Position numbers and translations under genes: made by a program
Shown here: positions 13,398-20,341 of the stretch, piece after piece
Layout: every line of letters starts with the position of its first letter
Position numbering within the stretch: the stretch's first letter is position 1
Notes under the pieces: generated by a model
Seen by the model: the letters and a program-made list of their open reading frames with translations, nothing else
What the model was told of the DNA's origin: nothing
The model's database searches: none
IMG/VR virus record: IMGVR_UViG_3300010148_000114
Coordinates: 1 to 24,357 of that record
Length of the DNA stretch: 24,357 nt
Direction: 5' to 3' (one strand)
Source of the DNA: a virus

Positions 13398-15450
13398 AAT
13401 ATATCATTGGACCAGTAATTTTAAAACTCTAGGAGAGTCAGAAGACGGTGGAGTAGAAATTAAAGGTTCAGCAAGTACAAACGCACTAGATAGAGCAGGA
13501 GATATAATCAATACAGATGCATGGACAAAAGGAGGATTAGAGAACTTTAAGAATAATCCTATTATTTTATTCAATCATGATTATAACAAGCCTATTGGTA
13601 GAGCAAAAAATTTACAAGTTACTGACAACGGTTTAGAGATATCAGCAAAGATATCTAAAGCTGCTGGTGAAGTAACACAATTAATTAAAGACGGTGTCCT
13701 TGGAGCTTTTTCTGTTGGTTTCAAAGTCAAGGACGCTGATTACATGACTGAAACTGACGGATATAAGATAAAGGATGCAGAGCTTTTTGAAGTATCTGTA
13801 GTATCTGTGCCTTGCAACCAAAATGCAACTTTTGGATTAGCAAAATCATTTGATTCTATGGAAGATTACAACAAGTATAAGCAAACTTTTTACACGGCTA
13901 ACTTAAACGATTCAGCAGACGCTGTTGAAGTTGAGCAGCCAAGTCAGGCGCAAGCCAAAGAAATGGAGACAAATATGTCAAACGAAAAACAATCTCCTGA
14001 GAGCAATCCTGAGTTCAATATTGAATCATATGCTAAAGAAGCAGCTGAAAAAGCTGTAGCTTCTTATGCAATGAAGCAAGCTGAACTAAAGGCTGCTGAA
14101 CAGAAGGCTGCTGAAGAAGCTGTTGAAAAGGCTGCTAAAGAAGCTGAAGTTCAAAAAGCCTCCGAGGAAGCAAAACAGGAAGAGCAAAAAACTATAGTCC
14201 AAGCTGGGCTATCAGGTGCTGAAAAGCTAATGTCAGATGTTGAGACACGAGTAAATGAAAAGCATGAAGATTTAGAGAAAGTTGTAAAAGAACTTGAATC
14301 TCAGTTATCTGAGAAGTCTGAAGAAATCATGAATATTCGTGAGTCAAAAAGAATGTTCACAGACAGAGGCAACGGCAACTGGAAAAAAGACTTTGAAAAT
14401 GATGTTCTTGATGCAAAATTCTTAGGATTAGCAACAGGTAAAGGATATGACACAGACTACGGTAAGAGTGTTATGGAGAAAGTTAACGCACATTCAGGCG
14501 TTGGTGTATCTTCAGCAGACTTTGAGCAAGTTGTATCTACAAACATTGAAAGAGATATTCAGAATGAATTAGTATTAGCTCCTCTATTTAGAGAAATTAC
14601 TATGACTTCTGCAAATCAAATTATACCAATCATGCCTGATGCAGGTTATGCAGAATTTACTTCTAACCAAACTGCTAGTGGTTCTTCACCACATGGTAAC
14701 TTGGCCCAAAGAGGTGATGCATACAACCCTGGTTCAGCAGGTGGTATTGATTTAACAGAAAGAACTCTTTCTACTGTTAAACTCATTTCACAATCATTCT
14801 TAGGTAATGAAACAGAAGAAGATGCAATCATGCCAATCTTACCTCTCATCAGAGAATCAATGGTAAGGTCTCATGCAAGAGCTATTGAAAACGCTATCTT
14901 AGCTGGTAACAACTCAGCTAATGGTGTATTCTCATCAGGTTCTTTTGAAGGTTTAATTCAAAAAGCCGCTCAAGATGATAGCTCAGGTACACACGTAACT
15001 GCATCAACAACTGCATTTGCAAGTGAATCTTTAACTGCAGCTAACCTATTAGCTATGAGAAAGAAAATGGGTAAATATGGTATAAATCCAGCTGAAGTAC
15101 TTTATATTGTTAACCAACAAGAGTATTTCAACTTACTAAGCGATGCTGAGTTCCAAGACGCTAACCTAGTTGGCGACATGGCTACTAAGCTATCAGGTGA
15201 AATCGGACAAGTGTTCGGTACAAGAATTCTCGTTTGTGATGAATTCGCAACACCTGCAGTAAGTAAAGTTCATGCTGTAGCAGTATATCCAAGAAACTAT
15301 GTAATGCCAAGATTAAGAGGCGTTACTATTGAATCAGACTACGAAGTAGCAAACCAAAGAAGAGTCCTAGTGGCTTCTCAAAGACTTGGTTTCACTGATT
15401 TAATTGATGGAGCAACAACAGTTCACGCAAGAAGTTACAAAGCTAGCTAA
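13387..15450 (+). CDS. HK97-type prohead protease fused to major capsid protein
   Basis: One 687-residue frame joins two normally separate proteins. Residues 1-150 are a U35/S78-type prohead protease: His64 (FNHDYNKPIGR), Ser109 (GAFSVGFKV) and Glu135 (ELFEVSVVSVPCNQNA) fit the catalytic triad. Residues 197-320 form a Lys/Glu/Ala-rich coiled-coil, which is the scaffold-like delta domain of the capsid protein. From about 330 the HK97 fold follows (QNELVLAPLFREITM, IMPDAG, SHARAIENAIL, YIVNQQEY, YPRNYVMPRL). The protease would remove the delta domain after assembly. An internal ATG with GGAG (see 13965) could yield the capsid part alone. Expression likely starts at the 11531 promoter. Confidence 0.93.
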   Translation: MENKIYHWTSNFKTLGESEDGGVEIKGSASTNALDRAGDIINTDAWTKGGLENFKNNPIILFNHDYNKPIGRAKNLQVTDNGLEISAKISKAAGEVTQLIKDGVLGAFSVGFKVKDADYMTETDGYKIKDAELFEVSVVSVPCNQNATFGLAKSFDSMEDYNKYKQTFYTANLNDSADAVEVEQPSQAQAKEMETNMSNEKQSPESNPEFNIESYAKEAAEKAVASYAMKQAELKAAEQKAAEEAVEKAAKEAEVQKASEEAKQEEQKTIVQAGLSGAEKLMSDVETRVNEKHEDLEKVVKELESQLSEKSEEIMNIRESKRMFTDRGNGNWKKDFENDVLDAKFLGLATGKGYDTDYGKSVMEKVNAHSGVGVSSADFEQVVSTNIERDIQNELVLAPLFREITMTSANQIIPIMPDAGYAEFTSNQTASGSSPHGNLAQRGDAYNPGSAGGIDLTERTLSTVKLISQSFLGNETEEDAIMPILPLIRESMVRSHARAIENAILAGNNSANGVFSSGSFEGLIQKAAQDDSSGTHVTASTTAFASESLTAANLLAMRKKMGKYGINPAEVLYIVNQQEYFNLLSDAEFQDANLVGDMATKLSGEIGQVFGTRILVCDEFATPAVSKVHAVAVYPRNYVMPRLRGVTIESDYEVANQRRVLVASQRLGFTDLIDGATTVHARSYKAS
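13965..13977 (+). promoter_or_regulatory. Internal ribosome binding site and start within the protease-capsid gene
   Basis: GGAG (13965-13968) stands six bases before an in-frame ATG (13975-13977, Met197), at the junction between the protease part and the coiled-coil delta domain. The spacing is ideal. Initiation here would make a 491-residue capsid protein with its own delta domain, alongside the full-length fusion. Confidence 0.55.
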
Positions 15451-15469
15451 TATTAGCAATTAAGGTTTC

Positions 15470-15491
15470 GTGGGGCGACCTAAAGCCCCAC
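15470..15491 (+). terminator. GC-rich hairpin after the capsid gene
   Basis: GTGGGGC (15470-15476) and GCCCCAC (15485-15491) form a seven-pair stem with an eight-base loop, followed by a short ATTTTAAT stretch. The stem is strikingly GC-rich for this genome. It lies 19 bases after the capsid stop, so it may work as a partial terminator or protect the 3' end of the capsid mRNA. It also argues against the upstream GTG start of the next gene, which sits in the stem. Confidence 0.72.
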
Positions 15492-15502
15492 ATTTTAATA
15501 CT

Positions 15503-16099
15503 ATGGCAGATTTAATAACAGTACAAGAATATAAAAATGCAGAGGGGATTCTTAATCAGAAGGAAGACTCACGACTAGATATTATTGTACCACAAGTTAG
15601 TGATTTAGCCAAAAAATACTGTGGAACTTCATTTATAGACTTTTTTAGTTCTAGTAAAACAGAAGAGTTTTCTATATTTGATAACGCTACACATACTTTA
15701 GTAGTAGCAGAAAGTCCACTCGTTGCAGTTTCAAGTGTACAAGAAAGAACTACATATGCCGATGCTTATGAAACACTTTCAACTTCAGATTATGAATACT
15801 ATGTAGATACTAACGCAGATGCAATAATTCGCACAGATAATAATGGAAGAAAGAAAGCGTTCGCACAAGGCGTGGCAAGTGTAAAAATTACTTATACCGC
15901 AGGATTTAGTGCAACACCAAGAGACTTAAAATTAGCACTCTTTGATTTAGTTACTTACTATCTTAAAGATGAACATAAAGAAAGAAGAACAATCGCAGGT
16001 GCAACTTTACAGAATCAAGGTACTTCTGGAATTAGAGATAATACTGATTTTCCAGACCATATAAAAAGAGTACTTGATTTATATAGAGTAATAATTTAA
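15503..16099 (+). CDS. Head-tail connector (adaptor) protein
   Basis: The start is set at ATG 15503. An in-frame GTG at 15470 would sit in the hairpin stem and add only a short tail. The resulting 198-residue protein begins MADLITVQEYKNAEGI. It has an early helical segment, a central Ser/Thr-rich beta region (LVAVSSVQERTTY, then YEYYVDTNADAIIR), a VKITYTAGF strand, and a C-terminal helix pair (LKLALFDLVTYYLKDEH). YTAGF followed by helix is the common gp6-type connector pattern. It would sit beneath the portal, matching its position after the capsid gene. Confidence 0.8.
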   Translation: MADLITVQEYKNAEGILNQKEDSRLDIIVPQVSDLAKKYCGTSFIDFFSSSKTEEFSIFDNATHTLVVAESPLVAVSSVQERTTYADAYETLSTSDYEYYVDTNADAIIRTDNNGRKKAFAQGVASVKITYTAGFSATPRDLKLALFDLVTYYLKDEHKERRTIAGATLQNQGTSGIRDNTDFPDHIKRVLDLYRVII

Positions 16100-17631
16100 T
16101 GGCAAAAAGTATAAGAGAGCAAGCCTGGGCTAATTTTATAAATAATAGAGAAAGATTATCAAGGCCAGGAACACAAAACTTTTTTGTTAAAAATGGTTAT
16201 TTAAGTGTATATCCAGATAGAATAGATATACTTACACAACAAGATCTTCCAAGTCGTGATGACCAAATATCTCGTTTAAATCCTATAAATAATCTTGATA
16301 TGGCGAAGTTAGAAGAAAAAGTACTAGCCTCTACAGGAAAAGGAAAGAGATTTCCCGCAGTAACTGTGGTACAAGTAAAAAAGATGCAAGGCAATGGAAG
16401 AAGGTTTTATTGGATAAATTCAGAAGGAACTAACCCTCAGGTAGATGCGGAAGGTAGTTTAAGAAAGGCAATAGATGATGCACTTATTTCTACTCTTTCA
16501 ACAGATGCAGGAAATAATGCAAGTGAAGAAGATATAAGAAGAGCATTTGGTACAGCAAGTCCACAAACAAAAAATCCTCAAAGCAAAAATCCGGATTTTG
16601 GTGCAACAACATTAGAGCATGGAGGCCAAGGAGGCCCAGGCCAATTAGAAAAAGATTTAGGTTTTGAAGATGCTGTTAAAACAGTTCAAGGAGTAAAAGT
16701 ACAATCCAATATACTTGATGCTACTAAAAGAGCCATTGAAGGCAACTCAAGTGGGTATACAGACTTTGCAGAACAACATATAGTAGATATGTTAAATGAA
16801 GAATTTAATTTAACTACTGAAATGAAAAAAGAGACTACTATCAAAGGAATAGAAGATAAGTGGATAGGGCAAGGTACTGTAACCGTAAGAAGTCAATTAC
16901 CTGGTGGAGTTGCTGCAAACTCTTCTAAAGTAGATAAAGAAATTGCAAAAAGATTTAAAAATTTTATTCAGAGTCCCGAATTTGAAAATTCGGTAAAACA
17001 AGCAGCTTTAGATGCAGGCAAAAGCATGGAAGAAGCTGAAAAACATTATTCTGCGAGTAAAAAATACCAAGATAGGTATATGGATATAGCTATAAAGAAT
17101 ATTGGAGACTTTATACTTACTAAAGCTGGAAGACCAGATATGCGTTTTAAGAAAAATAAAGACGCAATGAAAAGGCTGATGGCAAGAACTCAAAATAAAG
17201 CAGTAAGTAAAAGTAAAAGAAAAAGAGCAAAAATAAGACAAAAAAGACCAATGGGAGCTGGCACAGCTGGAGGCGGAATGAAAGCCGCAACAGCAGCAAC
17301 CATGGGAAACGCTCAAAGAAGTGCATTAAGTTTAAAAGAACTAATAAATGCTCAACTTCCTGGAGAATTATTAGAGCGTATGGGTTTACCTGCATTAAGA
17401 AACAGAACAGGTAGATTTAGACAAAGTGCAGAGGTACTAAATGTTACACAAGGTGCAAGAGGAGGAACTCAAATAGATTATACTTATATGAGAAATCCTT
17501 ATGAAACATTTGAGCCAGGAAATGCACAGGGTAGTACACACAGAGATCCTCGCAGATTAATTGGTAGAGCAGTTAGAGATATTGCGATGGACATAACAGG
17601 AAGAAGATTTATAAGAACTAGGAGAGTATAA
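16099..17631 (+). CDS. Large neck/tail-completion-type structural protein
   Basis: The 510-residue protein lies between connector and tail terminator, where HK97 gp10-type neck proteins are encoded, but it is much longer than the usual 120-200 residues. The C-terminal part (about 420-510) looks like the conserved piece: LRNRTGRFRQSAEVL, YTYMRNPYETFEPG, RDPRRLIGRAVRDIAMD. The middle holds helices and a strongly Lys/Arg-rich stretch (about 350-395, KSKRKRAKIRQKRPMGAG), with Gly/Ala runs and low complexity. The N-terminus has a separate domain. The extension may bind DNA or the capsid. It starts at the last base of the previous gene. Confidence 0.68.
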   Translation: MAKSIREQAWANFINNRERLSRPGTQNFFVKNGYLSVYPDRIDILTQQDLPSRDDQISRLNPINNLDMAKLEEKVLASTGKGKRFPAVTVVQVKKMQGNGRRFYWINSEGTNPQVDAEGSLRKAIDDALISTLSTDAGNNASEEDIRRAFGTASPQTKNPQSKNPDFGATTLEHGGQGGPGQLEKDLGFEDAVKTVQGVKVQSNILDATKRAIEGNSSGYTDFAEQHIVDMLNEEFNLTTEMKKETTIKGIEDKWIGQGTVTVRSQLPGGVAANSSKVDKEIAKRFKNFIQSPEFENSVKQAALDAGKSMEEAEKHYSASKKYQDRYMDIAIKNIGDFILTKAGRPDMRFKKNKDAMKRLMARTQNKAVSKSKRKRAKIRQKRPMGAGTAGGGMKAATAATMGNAQRSALSLKELINAQLPGELLERMGLPALRNRTGRFRQSAEVLNVTQGARGGTQIDYTYMRNPYETFEPGNAQGSTHRDPRRLIGRAVRDIAMDITGRRFIRTRRV

Positions 17632-18080
17632 TGGCAAATAGAGATTTCACTACACGAAGAAGTGCTATTTGTAATGCGTACGTAGAAAAGCTACTAGAAG
17701 TTGACGGAACAGGTAAGTTTAGAACAACAGTAGCAAGTGCTGAACCAAGATTAAAGTTTTGGGACGAAGTACAAGATTTTCCTGCTGTTCATGTAAACTC
17801 AGGTTCTGAAGTAAGAGAATACTTAGGACAAGGAGATAAATTTAGATACTTAAGTCTTACCTTTCGTTGTTATGTAAACGAAGATGACGCAGTATCAGCA
17901 TTAGAACAACTAATGGAAGACGTAGAAACACTTATAGAGGATAATAATCCACTTAGTTATACAACAGGTTTAGGGGTAGTTAATACTACAATTCAAACAA
18001 CAATAAACTCCATTGACACAGACGAAGGAGTTATGGAACCATTTGGAATCGGTGAAATAGTATGCACCGTCCAATATTAA
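17631..18080 (+). CDS. Tail terminator-like protein
   Basis: The 149-residue protein is placed between the neck protein and the tail tube gene, the standard site of the gpU-type tail terminator. It has an N-terminal helix (RRSAICNAYVEKLLEV), a beta region with FPAVHVNSGSEV and YLSLTFRCYVNED, a helix (AVSALEQLMEDVETLIED) and a C-terminal strand. This is the expected alpha/beta layout. No catalytic site is expected. Sixty-three bases of leader, with an AGGAGA site, separate it from the tube gene. Confidence 0.72.
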   Translation: MANRDFTTRRSAICNAYVEKLLEVDGTGKFRTTVASAEPRLKFWDEVQDFPAVHVNSGSEVREYLGQGDKFRYLSLTFRCYVNEDDAVSALEQLMEDVETLIEDNNPLSYTTGLGVVNTTIQTTINSIDTDEGVMEPFGIGEIVCTVQY

Positions 18081-18143
18081 CGAAAACGGTAAAGCAGAGA
18101 AAACTCTAGCTGACCCTTTTCAAAGCAAAAATAGGAGAATGTA

Positions 18144-19451
18144 ATGGCAGATACATTTTATTTTAGTCGTGATACCAAAGTTCATCTCACTGATAGTGCA
18201 GGAGCAATCTATAAAATACCAGTGCTAGATGGATTTAGTTTTTCACAGGCGACAAACACTTCAGAGATTACTCTGAATGAAATGGCCAATTCAGGAGTAA
18301 GTAGAAGAGCTAGACAAATGTTTACTGATTCATACGCTCCAGCAGAGTGGTCATTTTCAACATATATCAGGCCTTTTAAGTCTGGTGGCGCAGGCTCAGG
18401 AGGAGAACACTCAGCAGTGCATCATCACATGGTAGAAGAGGCTTTATGGAACGCTTTAGCAGGAAGTGGAGCAGTAGGTGCAAGTGGTACAGCTCTAACA
18501 GCTGATGGAACAGATGCAAATATAGCTTTTACAAATTCAAATAAAGTAGCATTAGATACTTTTGATTTATTCTTTGAATTAGGAACTGGAAAAGCAAATC
18601 CAACAATTTATAAGATAGAGGGCTGTGTTGTAAATGAAGTAACAGTAGATTTTGATATTGATGGAATCGCTACTGCTCAATGGTCAGGATTTGGTAAGAT
18701 TATAACTGAAGAATCTTCTATGACCACAGCAACTATCTTTGAAGGTACAGCAGCAGCAGATACAAATAACTTTATTAGAAATAGATTAACAGACTTAACT
18801 GTAACTAATGATGTATTTGAAACAACAGCAAATGGAGCAGTAAGTAGTTCTGCTAGTGTTACTTTAGCAGCAGGTAGTGATTTAATCAAAGTAGGACAAA
18901 ATGTTTTTGCTGCAGGAACTGCAGTTGGAACTGTATCTGCAATTTCAGGTACAACTCTAACTCTAAGTGGAGCAGTAAGTATATCAAACGGAGCCGCTAT
19001 AGTATTTTCAAATGCAGGAATGGTTAGTAGCTATACTTTAACACTAATTGGTGGAAATATCACTATTTCAAATAATATGACTTTCTTAACACCAGAAACT
19101 TTAGGTTCAATTAATCAACCTTTAGGTCATGTTACAGGAACTCGTTCAGTATCAGGTGCCTTTAGTTGTTACTTAAATACTCCCGCTAGTGGAGCTTCAA
19201 GTACAGATTTATTTGAAGATATTATTGAATCTACTTCAACAATAACAAATTCATTTGATTTAACATTTGTTGTTGGTGGAAGTGGTAATACACCAAGAGT
19301 TACAATGAACTTAAATAATTGTCATCTTGAAGTGCCAACACACTCATTAGATGATATAATAAGTTTAACAACTAACTTCCACGCATTACCAACATCAGTT
19401 GATGCAACAGACGAAATAGATATGATTTTCGTAGGACCAACTGTAACATAA
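18144..19451 (+). CDS. Major tail tube protein with an inserted beta domain
   Basis: This 435-residue protein is Gly/Ser/Thr/Ala-rich and beta-rich, with tail-tube features: an N-terminal TKVHLTDSAGAIYKIPVLDG, the strand EWSFSTYIRP, and VVNEVTVDFDIDGIATAQW, the usual centre of these proteins. The C-terminal half has SVSGAFSCYLNTP and RVTMNLNNCHLEVP. Residues about 232-290 look like an extra, self-contained small beta domain (SVTLAAGSDLIKVG, AISGTTLTLSG). It probably projects from the tube. The AGGAGA site lies 6 bases before the ATG, and a strong hairpin follows the stop, fitting high expression. Confidence 0.8.
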   Translation: MADTFYFSRDTKVHLTDSAGAIYKIPVLDGFSFSQATNTSEITLNEMANSGVSRRARQMFTDSYAPAEWSFSTYIRPFKSGGAGSGGEHSAVHHHMVEEALWNALAGSGAVGASGTALTADGTDANIAFTNSNKVALDTFDLFFELGTGKANPTIYKIEGCVVNEVTVDFDIDGIATAQWSGFGKIITEESSMTTATIFEGTAAADTNNFIRNRLTDLTVTNDVFETTANGAVSSSASVTLAAGSDLIKVGQNVFAAGTAVGTVSAISGTTLTLSGAVSISNGAAIVFSNAGMVSSYTLTLIGGNITISNNMTFLTPETLGSINQPLGHVTGTRSVSGAFSCYLNTPASGASSTDLFEDIIESTSTITNSFDLTFVVGGSGNTPRVTMNLNNCHLEVPTHSLDDIISLTTNFHALPTSVDATDEIDMIFVGPTVT

Positions 19452-19461
19452 ATAATTTAAC

Positions 19462-19481
19462 AGGGAGGGGAAACCCTCCCT
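19462..19481 (+). terminator. GC-rich hairpin with GAAA loop after the tail tube gene
   Basis: AGGGAGGG (19462-19469) pairs with CCCTCCCT (19474-19481) around a GAAA tetraloop, then CTTTC. The eight-pair stem with a stable GNRA loop is among the strongest local structures in the window. It may reduce readthrough from the abundant tube mRNA into the chaperone genes, or protect its 3' end. The weak T-run makes full termination uncertain. Confidence 0.78.
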
Positions 19482-19499
19482 CTTTCATAGGAAAAATAA

Positions 19500-19931
19500 A
19501 TGACAGAAGAAAAACAACAAGCAGTATCATTAGCGAGTTTATTAACTCCAAGTAAAACGGTAACAGTTGACTATCCTGGTTATAAAGGAATGACTGTTGA
19601 CCTTTGCTATTTAGCAAGAGAAGAATTAATGAAACTTAGAAATCGTTGTGTTTCTCAAAAACTCAATCGTAAGACTAGAGCATTTGAAGAGATACTAGAC
19701 GAAGAAAAGTTTATCATAGAGTATGTAAAAGCTGTAATCAAGGGGTGGAGCGGTTTAAAATATTCTTACCTAGAAGAGCTTCTATTGGTGGATATTAGTA
19801 GTCTCAATCCTGAAGATGAACTTCCTTTTACACAAGAAAATGCGCAGACTTTAATGAAGAATGCGACTGATTTTGATACTTGGGTAACGGAAGTTGTAGG
19901 AGATTTAGAAAATTTTACGAAGACCAAGTAA
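19500..19931 (+). CDS. Tail assembly chaperone, G-like short product
   Basis: This 143-residue protein is placed between the tube gene and the tape measure gene, the usual site of the lambda gpG counterpart. It has a beta start (KTVTVDYPGYKGMTVDL), then helical segments (LAREELMKLRNR, EEKFIIEYVKAVIKGWSG) and an acidic loop. It should bind the tape measure protein and feed tube subunits during tail assembly. A slippery heptamer near its end lets some ribosomes continue into the following frame. The AGGAAAAAT site precedes the ATG. Confidence 0.8.
   Translation: MTEEKQQAVSLASLLTPSKTVTVDYPGYKGMTVDLCYLAREELMKLRNRCVSQKLNRKTRAFEEILDEEKFIIEYVKAVIKGWSGLKYSYLEELLLVDISSLNPEDELPFTQENAQTLMKNATDFDTWVTEVVGDLENFTKTK
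19910..19916 (+). promoter_or_regulatory. Programmed -1 frameshift site (A AAT TTT)
   Basis: In the 0 frame the codons read GAA AAT TTT, so the heptamer A-AAT-TTT fits the canonical X XXY YYZ slip pattern. A -1 slip puts the ribosome in the frame of the next gene (reading TAC at 19916), which is open through to 20341. The resulting fusion would have about 280 residues. Confidence 0.83.
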
Positions 19932-20341
19932 AAGAAATACTTGGTCTCTTAGAGAAAGAATTTAGAGATGGTCAGATTTCTTTAGATACATATTTAGATA
20001 TATGTGAACAAAAAGGTATAGAACCTGACCCAGATGAAATGCCACCAACTATGGGAGATTATCCTCCAGAAGTTCAGGTGGCTTTTTTATTGCACGACCT
20101 TTTACCAGATCGTTGGGACGGTATGAGTGGCTCTTACTTTGGTAAGGATATGTCAGCATTAGATTTACTACTTGAAACTTGGGAAGTAGAGGATAAAAGA
20201 ACTACTATATTTTTTATCAAAAAAATAGAAGCATATAATTCAAAACAAATAAATGAAAAATTGAGAAGAAAAAGAGAGGCTTCAGAAAGACAAGCAAAAG
20301 CAAACGCAGGTTCTAAATCTGGTATAAATGTAAAAGGATAA
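19916..20341 (+). CDS. Tail assembly chaperone, T-like extension made by -1 frameshift
   Basis: This frame continues directly from the slip site and encodes about 141 residues, so the fused product covers 19500-20341. Its only independent start would be a poor alternative codon near 19880, with no ribosome site. The sequence is helical and rich in acidic residues, with a Pro-rich turn (EPDPDEMPPTMGDYPPEVQ), the segment FLLHDLLPDRWDGMSG, and a Lys/Arg-rich C-terminal helix. In lambda the T part recruits tube protein. It ends at the tape measure start (TAATG overlap). Confidence 0.82.
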   Translation, partial: YEDQVKEILGLLEKEFRDGQISLDTYLDICEQKGIEPDPDEMPPTMGDYPPEVQVAFLLHDLLPDRWDGMSGSYFGKDMSALDLLLETWEVEDKRTTIFFIKKIEAYNSKQINEKLRRKREASERQAKANAGSKSGINVKG

